From contig NZ_CP069163.1 in NCBI RefSeq assembly GCF_018802765.1, forward strand, positions 124,001 through 188,000: a stretch of DNA of 64,000 nt, written 5' to 3'. Made by a program: the position numbers and the translations under genes. A model generated the notes under the pieces. That model did not search any database. It was not told the origin of the DNA and saw nothing but the letters and a program-made list of their open reading frames with translations. This stretch comes from Paludibacterium sp. B53371. Lineage in GTDB: Bacteria; Pseudomonadota; Gammaproteobacteria; Burkholderiales; Chromobacteriaceae. How positions within the stretch are numbered: the first letter of the stretch is position 1; each line of letters begins with the position of its first letter. Positions 57,211 through 64,000 of the stretch are shown in pieces.

Positions 57211-57978
57211 TCAGGCACCCTGGCTGTAACGCTGGTTCAGCGCGTAGAGAATGGCGCAGCTTTCAATGTCGAGTTCACCACGGATATCGCCGGGCCGGAA
57301 GTGCATCTGGAATGCCCGCAGCAGCGATCGCCACTGACTGTCTGATGCCGGGGCGGCATAACCGTAGCGCTTGAATGCCACCGCCAGCTCTGCCCGCGCG
57401 GGTAAGCCCGTACGCGTGAATTGTGCCGCGAACTGCTGTTTGACCGACTCCTCATACCAGGCGCCAATCCCGGCCTGGTGCAAGCGCTGCCATGGCAATT
57501 TCGGGCCGGGGTCGGATTTGCGCTCATAGGCGACATCCGCATGGCCGACCACATGCTTTGGCGAGATATCCGGATAGCGGGCCAGAATCGAAGTGGCCAA
57601 CTGCTGCAGCGCCAGGATCTGCTCTTCTTCGTAGTCGGGGAAGTCAAATACCCCGCCGCGGGCACTGGCCAGGTTCACGATCTCGATGCCGATCGCCGTG
57701 TCATTCAGATTATCCCTGCCTGCCCAATGGCTGATGCCGGCGTGCCAGGCCCGATCCTCTTCCCTGACCAGCCTGAAAATGCGCAGCGTGTCGAAGCCGG
57801 CCGCCCGGTAGCTCGCGTCTTGTCGTGCCGGAATCAGATAGTGAGCACTGACATTGCCCCGGGTCAGGGCGGTGACTGAACCGGCAAAGGGCAGAGCAGT
57901 ATAGTGGATGATCAGGAAGCGGATGCGCTGGTTGAAGCCCGATCTGGCGGGATAGCTGGTGTCGTCAATGGGGAACAT
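57211..57978 (-). CDS. N-acetylmuramoyl-L-alanine amidase (AmiD/AmpD type)
   Basis: A 255-residue amidase_2 enzyme cleaving the MurNAc-L-Ala bond. Zinc and catalytic residues: His in FLIIHYTA, Glu in IGIEIVN, His in VVGHADVAYERKSDPGPKLPW. A C-terminal peptidoglycan-binding-like helical domain covers about 185-250 and ends in LDIESCAILYALNQRY. The two-domain layout matches E. coli AmiD, but no signal peptide or lipobox is seen, so it may be cytoplasmic and recycle anhydro-muropeptides. Confidence 0.87.
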   Translation of the reverse strand: MFPIDDTSYPARSGFNQRIRFLIIHYTALPFAGSVTALTRGNVSAHYLIPARQDASYRAAGFDTLRIFRLVREEDRAWHAGISHWAGRDNLNDTAIGIEIVNLASARGGVFDFPDYEEEQILALQQLATSILARYPDISPKHVVGHADVAYERKSDPGPKLPWQRLHQAGIGAWYEESVKQQFAAQFTRTGLPARAELAVAFKRYGYAAPASDSQWRSLLRAFQMHFRPGDIRGELDIESCAILYALNQRYSQGA

Positions 57979-58084
57979 CTTGGATTCTCCGGGTAAAGTG
58001 CTGCCTCCCAGGGAGGCTGGGGCGACACTATCGCAGCCTGGGGGGACGGAGAGAAGCCAAGGCGTTCGGGCTAATTATTTTGCA

Positions 58085-58909
58085 TTAAGTAGCTGAATTT
58101 GTTGTGCCAAATACATCATTTCTGTCGGTCTGTGCCTTGCCTGAGCGTCTCGTCTGGATGCTGGCTTCGGCCGCCAGCGCGGCGCCGAGGGCCACGACGG
58201 TTTGTCTTTGCGGCGGAATCAGCACGGGCATGTCCAGTCGCTGCGTCAGGGCCTGACGCAAAGCATGACAGTGCGCCAGGCCGCCGATGAAGACCAGGGG
58301 CGACACCGGCGAGATGCGGCGCACCAGTGCGGCGGCGCGAGAGGCAACCGCATCCACGATACCGCGGGCAATTTCCTCTCGCCGGCAGCCACGGGCGATC
58401 AGGCTGACCACCTCCGACTCGGCAAAAACGGTGCAGGTGCTGTTGATGACATGCCCAGGTCCCTCTTGACCCGCCAGGGCCAATTCCCCGAACTCGTTGA
58501 GGGTGCAGCCGAGCGACATGGCCAGGACTTCGAAAAACCGTCCGGTGCCGGCTGCGCATTTATCGTTCATTTCGAACTGACCGACGTGGCCGTCCGCACC
58601 CAGTGAAATGGCCTTGGTATCCTGTCCACCGATATCCAGTACGGTGCAGCAGTCCGGAAAGCAGTGGCGGGCACCCAGCGCGGCCGCGCGTATCTCGGTA
58701 ATGACTTCGCCGCCCAGCTGGCCGGCGAACAATCGCCGGCCATAGCCGGTCGCGGCGATGGCGTCGAAATGCTGATCCTGCAGCAGCTGGCGGCAGACCG
58801 CCAGCGGCTCGAAGGTGTTTTCCATCACTCGGTGCAGTACCGGCTGGCCATCCTCCAGGATGACCAGCTTGACGGTACGTGAGCCGATATCAATGCCGGC
58901 TGTTCTCAT
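58085..58909 (-). CDS. acyl-CoA dehydratase activase-like ATPase (HgdC/BadF family)
   Basis: A 274-residue ASKHA ATPase that would donate low-potential electrons to its partner, the upstream gene. Nucleotide-binding signatures: GIDIGSRTVKLV at the N terminus and LDIGGQDTKAISL. Cys118 (NDKCAAGTGRF) and Cys159 (STCTVFAESEVVSL) are placed like the two cysteines by which each subunit of the HgdC dimer holds one bridging [4Fe-4S] cluster. It overlaps the reductase gene by ATGA, so the two act together. The C-terminal 20 residues are polar and not conserved in the family as I know it. Confidence 0.9.
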   Translation of the reverse strand: MRTAGIDIGSRTVKLVILEDGQPVLHRVMENTFEPLAVCRQLLQDQHFDAIAATGYGRRLFAGQLGGEVITEIRAAALGARHCFPDCCTVLDIGGQDTKAISLGADGHVGQFEMNDKCAAGTGRFFEVLAMSLGCTLNEFGELALAGQEGPGHVINSTCTVFAESEVVSLIARGCRREEIARGIVDAVASRAAALVRRISPVSPLVFIGGLAHCHALRQALTQRLDMPVLIPPQRQTVVALGAALAAEASIQTRRSGKAQTDRNDVFGTTNSAT

Positions 58910-60183
58910 GCACTCAACCGTTCGATGAAGGCCTCGACACGGGTACGGATCTGGCCGACATCTTCCTGGCTGTAATCCGTGTCAATGCGCAAGGTCGGGA
59001 TGGCCGATTGCTCCAGCGCCTTGATCACCGGACCGGTCTCCATCTGGTATGGCTGACAGAACTGCAAGGTATAGTGGATCACGCCATCGGACTTGCGCTC
59101 GGCGGAAACATCCCGCACAAAGTTCAGCCGCGACGGGTTGGGGGTGAACACGGCACAGTCGATCTGCAGGTAGCGGTCGACCAGATGCTGCATCATCTGT
59201 GGCAGCGTGCTGCCGCTTTCGTCCGTCAGCCAGCGCGTACTGCGCTCGCCGACACAGCCTTCTTCCGCCACGATGACTGCGCCGCTGCTTTCGACGATGG
59301 CCGGAATCTTCCAGTTCGGCACGGCCATCGGGCAGCCCGACAACACCACGCGCGGATGATCGGCCGGGAAAACCCCGACGCCCTGTTGGACCCGCTGCTC
59401 CAGTTCATCACACAGTTGATTGACCGAGTTGGTAAAGCGCACCGGGTCGTCGTAGAACGACACCTGCGAGATCAGCAGGGCATCCAGGCCAGAAATCGGT
59501 ACCGGTCGTGCCGTGCGCAAAGCCGCCAGGCGCTTGAGTGCCCGACGCTTGTTGTTGACGGTGACAATCGCGGCGGCCAGTTTGTCGGCCTGCAAGGTTT
59601 TGCCGGTCACCGCTTCGAGTTTGCGGGCAAATTGCGCATACTCGCTGAGCATCAGCTGCTTGCCCGCTGCGGATTTCACCTGCGGCAGATCGATGACATA
59701 GAGGTCGGGGATATAGTCACCCAGAATCTCATAGGCCTTTTTCTTGCCATCACAGGTATTTTCGCCAACCACCAGATCACAGGCTTCGACGTAGGGACAG
59801 ACCTTGCCCAGTTTGAAGCCGAAGGCCGATTTGATCAGTGCACAGGTATTGCGCGGCAGAATCTGATCCACCAATTCGGTCGCCCATTCGCCACCGGTAC
59901 AGAGGCCAACCGACACACCATCCAGCGCCAGGATCAGCTCTTCCGGCACGTAGGTGCAGTATGAGCCGATGATTTTGCGGCCAGCCGCCTTGGCATCCAT
60001 CAATTCCTTGATGCGCAGGCCATGGACTTCGCTCATGACGAAATCAAAATACTGCATGCCCTGAGGCCGGTTTGGCTGAGAGATGAATACATCCTGATAA
60101 ACCTGCCCCAGGTAGGACAGCAAGGCATCGTGGGCATCCAGATCCAGCCCCAGTGATTGCCACATTTCCCGGTACTCGCTCAT
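58906..60183 (-). CDS. double-cubane-cluster-type reductase (HgdB/FldB superfamily)
   Basis: A 425-residue cytoplasmic Fe-S protein. Conserved cysteine patterns match stand-alone double-cubane cluster proteins more than true 2-hydroxyacyl-CoA dehydratases: Cys76 in SYCTYVPEEL, Cys95 in GLCTGG, Cys114, Cys129/135 in CPYVEAC, Cys144 in ENTCDGKKKAYE, then Cys284 (SGCPMAVPN), Cys310 (EEGCVGERS) and Cys376 (QFCQPYQME). Known: such proteins carry an [8Fe-9S] cluster and, when energised by their ATPase, reduce difficult small substrates; the physiological substrate is unknown. No second dehydratase subunit or CoA-transferase gene lies nearby. AAGGGGAG precedes the ATG. Confidence 0.88.
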   Translation of the reverse strand: MSEYREMWQSLGLDLDAHDALLSYLGQVYQDVFISQPNRPQGMQYFDFVMSEVHGLRIKELMDAKAAGRKIIGSYCTYVPEELILALDGVSVGLCTGGEWATELVDQILPRNTCALIKSAFGFKLGKVCPYVEACDLVVGENTCDGKKKAYEILGDYIPDLYVIDLPQVKSAAGKQLMLSEYAQFARKLEAVTGKTLQADKLAAAIVTVNNKRRALKRLAALRTARPVPISGLDALLISQVSFYDDPVRFTNSVNQLCDELEQRVQQGVGVFPADHPRVVLSGCPMAVPNWKIPAIVESSGAVIVAEEGCVGERSTRWLTDESGSTLPQMMQHLVDRYLQIDCAVFTPNPSRLNFVRDVSAERKSDGVIHYTLQFCQPYQMETGPVIKALEQSAIPTLRIDTDYSQEDVGQIRTRVEAFIERLSA

Positions 60184-60550
60184 TACACTCCCCTTGATGA
60201 TGGATCAGTGAATCAACGCAAGGTCACTTCGAGCGTGCTGACACCGTGTCCTGAGCGGTCAGGGCGGGGCGATCGGGCGGAAATGGCGAGAGGGAGGGGG
60301 CTGAGCGCCCCTGTCATCCGGGTGTTCGGACGGGCAAGGTTCAAAAGCGGGTCCGACACCGTGCTGCGATATCCGCTGCTTATGCCAGAAGAGTCCCTTG
60401 ATCTAAAGATATATGTAGAGAGGATGCTACCCGGGTGCAGGGGAGTCAAACGTTTGTTTCATATGAAACGAAAACCATACCAATGGTGTGGTTAATTTGC
60501 CGAATGAGCGCAGCGGTCGCCCTGTGGCCGACCGCCGGCTGGGATGGCGA
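60184..60550. other. 367-bp gene-free leader of the reductase operon
   Basis: No plausible gene was seen. The part near the reductase is GC-rich and contains only its ribosome binding site. The part at 60395-60485 is AT-rich and contains two palindromes and a possible minus-strand promoter. A GCGGTCG/CGACCGC hairpin near 60511-60533 may end the upstream CNP1-like transcript. Confidence 0.55.
60447..60472. promoter_or_regulatory. tandem palindromes upstream of the reductase operon
   Basis: CAAACGTTTG (60447-60456) is a perfect 10-bp palindrome sharing its last base with GTTTCATATGAAAC (60456-60469), a perfect 14-bp palindrome with imperfect extension to 60472. On the minus strand they lie next to and overlap a TTGACT (60449-60444) that could be a -35 element; TAGCAT (60429-60424) follows at a short 14-base spacing, which suggests that an activator is needed. 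The regulator is not in the window. Confidence 0.5.
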
Positions 60551-61081
60551 TTAAAGCCAGGGGGCCTTTTTCAGCAGCGTCAGCGCCGTGGCGGCATCCG
60601 CCGGCGTTTGCCAGTCGACGCACAGATCTTCGGCCAGACGCAGACGCGTCATGTCATCTTCATTGACCCGGCGCCACACGGAGCGCCTGGATTCATACCA
60701 TTTCATGCCCACCGTATCACCGAAGGCATAGGGGCGGGTCTCGCGACTCCGGCAATGGATCCCTTCGTAGCTGACATTTTCCGCACCGGTCGCACTGACC
60801 ACGCGCAAGGTGAAGCGTACGACTTCATCACTGCCAACGCTGAGCGATTTGGCATCCACGTAAAAATGGTAGTCCTTCTTGAGGGGGACAAAAAAACCGA
60901 CCCAATCGGGTTTGTCCGGATAGGGCGGGACGGTGTACTCCCCCTCTTTCCAGGGGCCGGTGTCTTCAAAAGCATAGACACCATTGTTGATCGGCTTGTA
61001 GTCCCGGGTTGCCGGGTTGGCCAGTGCGCCATGGGCCAGCAGGCAGCAGGCCAGGGACGCGACAAGAAGCTTGATACGCAT
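60551..61081 (-). CDS. CNP1-like family exported protein
   Basis: A 176-residue protein with a signal peptide (about 1-22, ending ALA-NP). The mature part resembles the CNP1-like family: FVPLKKDYHFYVDAKSLSVG, VRFTLRVVSATGAENVSYEGIHC and RPYAFGDTVGMKW. The function of the family is unknown; it is common in betaproteobacteria. The frame is open far upstream, but the signal peptide fixes ATG 61081. Ten bases after the NRDE gene, so probably one operon. Confidence 0.82.
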   Translation of the reverse strand: MRIKLLVASLACCLLAHGALANPATRDYKPINNGVYAFEDTGPWKEGEYTVPPYPDKPDWVGFFVPLKKDYHFYVDAKSLSVGSDEVVRFTLRVVSATGAENVSYEGIHCRSRETRPYAFGDTVGMKWYESRRSVWRRVNEDDMTRLRLAEDLCVDWQTPADAATALTLLKKAPWL

Positions 61082-61091
61082 GAATTCTCCG

Positions 61092-61868
61092 TTAGCGGGT
61101 GCCGGCGGGCTGCGGACCCGGGCGCAGGGTATAACGTCGTCTGCCGGTTTCTTTACCGGCCAGACCAAAGCTGCGTTCAGACACGGCGATATCGCCACGG
61201 CTGCTGACGACCAGCAAGGTTGAGGCGCGCGTACCATAGTCGCGCCCGACGATAAAGATCGAAGATAGTACCCGTTCGAGGGCCGATCCGATACCGGTAT
61301 TCGGCATGCGACCGGGGGGGGCCTGCTGGGGATCTTCCAGCCAGGCAAATGCTTCTTCCTCGCGCGGCGCGGCGCGCAGACCGCGCAGGTGATCGGCCAG
61401 CCGTTCGGTCTTGAACCAGGCCGTGTCGAGCGAGGCATTCGACAGGGTGTGCAAACCCGGGGTGACCCGCGTTAACTGTCCGGTGCGACTATGAAAATGG
61501 TAAAGGTCATCGGTGCTGCCGAACAGCAGATTGAAGGGCGCGTAGTGCTGGCGGACATCAGGCAGGCGGGCGGCAAAGTCCAGCGCGGGCTCGTCGCCGA
61601 GGACGAACTGACTGACCAGTTCGCCGCGCGAGCGTTCTCCGGTGGTGGCAAAGCCTTCCCGGATATGGGTCACGGCGGCAAAGCGTCCGTTGTTGCGGAT
61701 CGCCATCCAGCTGCCGCCGGCCTGCAAGTCGCGTCCGCCAAGCACATCCGGACGATCCGGCCAGAAATCCAGCGCTTCGGTCGGTCGGGCATATTGCTCG
61801 TCCCGATTGCCCAGCAGGACCAGCTGTCCCAGGCCGGGCATTTTATAGGCGAAGGCGAGAACACACAT
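61092..61868 (-). CDS. NRDE (TANGO2-like) family protein
   Basis: A 258-residue protein beginning MCVLAFAY, followed by the defining NRDE motif at about 21-24 (LLGNRDEQYARPTEAL) and GGRDLQAGGSWMAI. N-terminal Cys2 after Met resembles Ntn-hydrolase-type exposed nucleophiles. TANGO2 homologues have been linked to heme trafficking and lipid metabolism; the bacterial role is unsettled. Transcribed with the CNP1-like gene. Confidence 0.88.
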   Translation of the reverse strand: MCVLAFAYKMPGLGQLVLLGNRDEQYARPTEALDFWPDRPDVLGGRDLQAGGSWMAIRNNGRFAAVTHIREGFATTGERSRGELVSQFVLGDEPALDFAARLPDVRQHYAPFNLLFGSTDDLYHFHSRTGQLTRVTPGLHTLSNASLDTAWFKTERLADHLRGLRAAPREEEAFAWLEDPQQAPPGRMPNTGIGSALERVLSSIFIVGRDYGTRASTLLVVSSRGDIAVSERSFGLAGKETGRRRYTLRPGPQPAGTR

Positions 61869-61992
61869 GAATAATCACCACAACTAAAGTTGGGAGTCAT
61901 ACGCACTCAGCGTACACTATTAGATCCTGCGCAAGATTATCGGCAGGCGCTAATGTTTACATTGTATCGTGAATGAACCTGGATTACCCAAG
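61869..61992. promoter_or_regulatory. divergent promoter region of the NRDE and tusA-like genes
   Basis: 124 AT-rich bases between divergent genes. It must hold promoters for both directions, but no -35/-10 pair is clear enough to mark. Confidence 0.4.
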
Positions 61993-62223
61993 ATGCAAAT
62001 TGATCGCTCTCTGGATTTGTCGGGCCTGAACTGCCCCTTGCCCATCCTGCGCGCCAAGAAGGCGCTGGCCGATATGGCCAGTGGCAGTACCCTGGAGGTG
62101 CTGGCCACCGATCCGGGCGCACCGGCGGATTTCGCCGCTTTCTGCCGCCAGACCGGCAACACCTTGCAGGTTTCCGAGACCACGGCCGAAGGCAAGTTCA
62201 GGCTGATCCTGCAACGCAAATGA
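61993..62223 (+). CDS. TusA/SirA-family sulfur carrier protein
   Basis: A 76-residue protein with the family core [19 protein letters not shown]; the cysteine in NCPLP is the persulfide carrier. TusA delivers sulfur for tRNA thiolation or other routes. Paralogues (YedF, YeeD) share the motif, so the partner is uncertain. ATG 61993 gives the usual length; a GTG at 61969 would add eight residues. The stop overlaps an ATG of the next frame (ATGA at 62220). Confidence 0.87.
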   Translation: MQIDRSLDLSGLNCPLPILRAKKALADMASGSTLEVLATDPGAPADFAAFCRQTGNTLQVSETTAEGKFRLILQRK

Positions 62224-62243
62224 ACCACTCAGGAATCTCCCGC

Positions 62244-63278
62244 ATGCACACCCTGACCCTGACCCGCCCGGATGACTGGCATCTGCATGTGCGCGATGGC
62301 GCCGTGCTGGCCGATGTGCTGCGCGATACCTGTCGCCAGATGGGGCGCGCCATCATCATGCCGAACCTGCGTCCGCCGGTGACCACCGTGGACGCCGCGC
62401 GCCAGTACCGTGAGCGTATCCTGGCGGCCTGTCCGGCCGGCAGCCGCTTCGAGCCGCTGATGACGCTGTATCTGACGGAATCCACCAGCGCCGAAGAGGT
62501 GCGCCTGGCGCGCGCCAGCGGTTTCGTGCATGGCATCAAGCTGTATCCTGCCGGCGCCACCACCAACTCCGATGCCGGGGTCAGAGCGGTCGAGCATGCC
62601 ATGCCGGCGCTGGACGCCATGGCCGAGTGTGGTTTGCCGCTGCTGGTGCATGGCGAAGTGACCGATGGCGAGATCGATGTGTTCGACCGCGAGGCGGTTT
62701 TCATCGAGCGCGTCATGATGCCGCTGCTGGCCAGATTGCCGTCTCTGCGCGTGGTGTTCGAACACATTACCACCAAGGACGCTGTCGACTTTGTGACCGA
62801 AGGGGGCGACAACCTGGCTGCCACCCTGACGGCCCACCATCTGCTGATGAACCGCAATGCGCTGTTCGTCGGTGGTATCCGTCCGCATCACTATTGCCTG
62901 CCGGTGCTCAAGCGTGAAGTACACCGACAGGCCTTGCTGCGGGCGGCAACATCCGGATCGAAGAAGTTTTTTCTCGGTACCGACAGTGCTCCGCATGCGC
63001 GGGGTGCCAAGGAAAGCGCCTGTGGCTGTGCCGGCATGTATACCGCCCACGCAGCCATCGAGTTGTATGCCGAGGCCTTCGACAGCGTGAATGCGCTGGA
63101 CAGACTGGAGGCGTTTGCCAGCTTCAACGGTCCGGATTTTTATCACTTGCCGCGCAACACCGACCAGATCACGCTGGAACGGAAGCCGCAGGCGGTGCCA
63201 GCCACACTGGCGTTTGGCAGTGAGGAACTGGTCCCCTTGCGGGCAGGCGAGACGCTCTCATGGACTATGGTGCCCTGA
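62244..63278 (+). CDS. pyrC: dihydroorotase PyrC
   Basis: A 344-residue class II dihydroorotase for the third step of pyrimidine synthesis. Metal ligands and signatures: [10 protein letters not shown] at the N terminus, [17 protein letters not shown] with the carbamylated Lys, [19 protein letters not shown] and the late [16 protein letters not shown] 62244 has AGGA nine bases upstream; ATG 62220, overlapping the tusA-like stop, is an alternative. Confidence 0.95.
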   Translation: MHTLTLTRPDDWHLHVRDGAVLADVLRDTCRQMGRAIIMPNLRPPVTTVDAARQYRERILAACPAGSRFEPLMTLYLTESTSAEEVRLARASGFVHGIKLYPAGATTNSDAGVRAVEHAMPALDAMAECGLPLLVHGEVTDGEIDVFDREAVFIERVMMPLLARLPSLRVVFEHITTKDAVDFVTEGGDNLAATLTAHHLLMNRNALFVGGIRPHHYCLPVLKREVHRQALLRAATSGSKKFFLGTDSAPHARGAKESACGCAGMYTAHAAIELYAEAFDSVNALDRLEAFASFNGPDFYHLPRNTDQITLERKPQAVPATLAFGSEELVPLRAGETLSWTMVP

Positions 63279-63310
63279 CAGGTACCCATTCGAACAGGTG
63301 AAACACAGAG

Positions 63311-64000
63311 ATGCGCAGACATCGCAAAGCCAAAATCGTTGCAACCCTGGGGCCGGCCAGTTCTGACCGCGCTACCATCCTGGCCCTGGCCAAAGCCGGT
63401 GCCGATGTGTTCCGGCTGAACTTCAGCCACGGTACTCATGAACAACACGCAGAACGCATGGCGGTCATCCGCAGTGTCGAAGCAGAAATTGATCGTCCGA
63501 TCGGTGTCCTGCTGGATCTGCAGGGGCCGAAGCTGCGGATTGCCACCTTCGCCACCGACAGCGTGCATCTGACCGCCGGGCAGACCTTCCGCCTGGATCA
63601 GTCGCTGGAGCCCGGCAGTGTCGAGCGTGTCGGTTTGCCACATCCGGAAATCTTCGCTGCGCTCAAGCCCGGCAGCGAACTGCTGCTGGACGATGGCCGC
63701 GTCAAGCTGGAAGTGGTCAAATGCAGCCCGACCGAAGCCGAGACCGTGGTACGCACAGCCGGTGATCTGTCTGATCGCAAGGGCGTGAACGTGCCCGGTG
63801 TGGTGCTGCCGCTGTCGCCGCTGACGGTCAAGGACCGGCAGGATCTGGACTTTGGCATGACCCTTGGCGTGGACTGGGTCGCCTTGTCCTTCGTGCAGCG
63901 CCCGGAAGATATCCTTGAGCTCAAGCAGCTGATCGATGGCCGTGCCCAGGTGATTGCCAAACTGGAGAAGCCGGCCGCCATCGAGCGGCTGGACGCCATT
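63311..64000 (+). CDS. pyk: pyruvate kinase, 5' part (cut by the window edge)
   Basis: The first 230 codons are present without a stop. The sequence starts RRHRKAKIVATLGPASSDRATI and contains VFRLNFSHGTHEQH, LLDLQGPKLRI, DDGRVKLEV, KGVNVPGVVLPLSPLTVKD and VALSFVQRPEDI. These cover the A domain start and the whole B domain of pyruvate kinase (PEP plus ADP to pyruvate plus ATP). Which isozyme (PykA or PykF type) cannot be told. Confidence 0.95.
   Translation, partial: MRRHRKAKIVATLGPASSDRATILALAKAGADVFRLNFSHGTHEQHAERMAVIRSVEAEIDRPIGVLLDLQGPKLRIATFATDSVHLTAGQTFRLDQSLEPGSVERVGLPHPEIFAALKPGSELLLDDGRVKLEVVKCSPTEAETVVRTAGDLSDRKGVNVPGVVLPLSPLTVKDRQDLDFGMTLGVDWVALSFVQRPEDILELKQLIDGRAQVIAKLEKPAAIERLDAI

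Noticed and set aside
60194-60216. FNR box near TTGAT-GATGG-ATCAG before the reductase gene
   Set aside because: The spacer is 5 rather than 4 bases and the site overlaps the ribosome binding region, too close to the start codon for an activating FNR site.
60213-60449. 78-codon open frame on the minus strand upstream of the reductase
   Set aside because: No ribosome binding site, no recognisable domain, and Ser/Arg/Pro-rich translation typical of non-coding GC-rich sequence.

Overview
The window is a gene-dense, high-GC stretch of a Gram-negative chromosome. Gene content points to a betaproteobacterium, most likely of the order Neisseriales (Chromobacteriaceae/Neisseriaceae). The evidence is a complete dcw cell-wall/division cluster ending in ftsZ-lpxC, an mreBCD-mrdA-rodA operon, system II cytochrome c biogenesis (ResB/CcsB), cytochrome c4, BioC/BioH biotin synthesis and outer-membrane proteins. 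I do not name a species. No rRNA, tRNA, CRISPR array, transposase or phage gene was seen.

Layout. 1-6485: a two-partner secretion locus (TpsB transporter, TpsA exoprotein) closed by a strong terminator. 6502-11393 (mostly minus): a glyoxalase II-like hydrolase, a GIY-YIG protein, CcsB, ResB and cytochrome c4. 11485-14429: EngB, RlpA, TrmL and a ComF-type phosphoribosyltransferase. 14573-21315: bioB, bioF, a GAF-GAF-GGDEF-EAL protein, bioH and bioC, so a c-di-GMP enzyme sits inside the biotin genes. 21387-28149: patatin lipoprotein, glutathione transferase, DinB, PCuAC copper chaperone, MarC protein, HAD phosphatase, a beta-barrel protein and a fatty acid hydroxylase family protein.

28284-33880 (minus) is the rod-shape operon mreB-mreC-mreD-mrdA-rodA. 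Divergent from it, gatC-gatA-gatB (34100-37360) encodes the tRNA-dependent amidotransferase. The dcw cluster follows: mraZ-rsmH-ftsL-ftsI-murE-murF-mraY-murD-ftsW-murG-murC-ddlB-ftsQ-ftsA-ftsZ-lpxC (37659-55198). Most of its genes touch or overlap. It has a well-formed promoter overlapped by four 10-bp-spaced MraZ-type boxes. A 60-residue membrane protein is coupled to lpxC.

55531-64000: an MFS transporter, a cupin, an amidase, and a two-gene operon for a double-cubane-cluster-type reductase with its ATP-dependent activase. The presumed regulatory region of that operon carries two nested palindromes. Then come a CNP1-like protein, an NRDE/TANGO2 protein, a TusA-like protein, PyrC and the start of pyruvate kinase, cut by the window edge. 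The least ordinary items are the stand-alone double-cubane reductase system, the c-di-GMP enzyme within the biotin operon, possible BioR-like boxes before bioB and bioF, and the small lpxC-coupled membrane protein.
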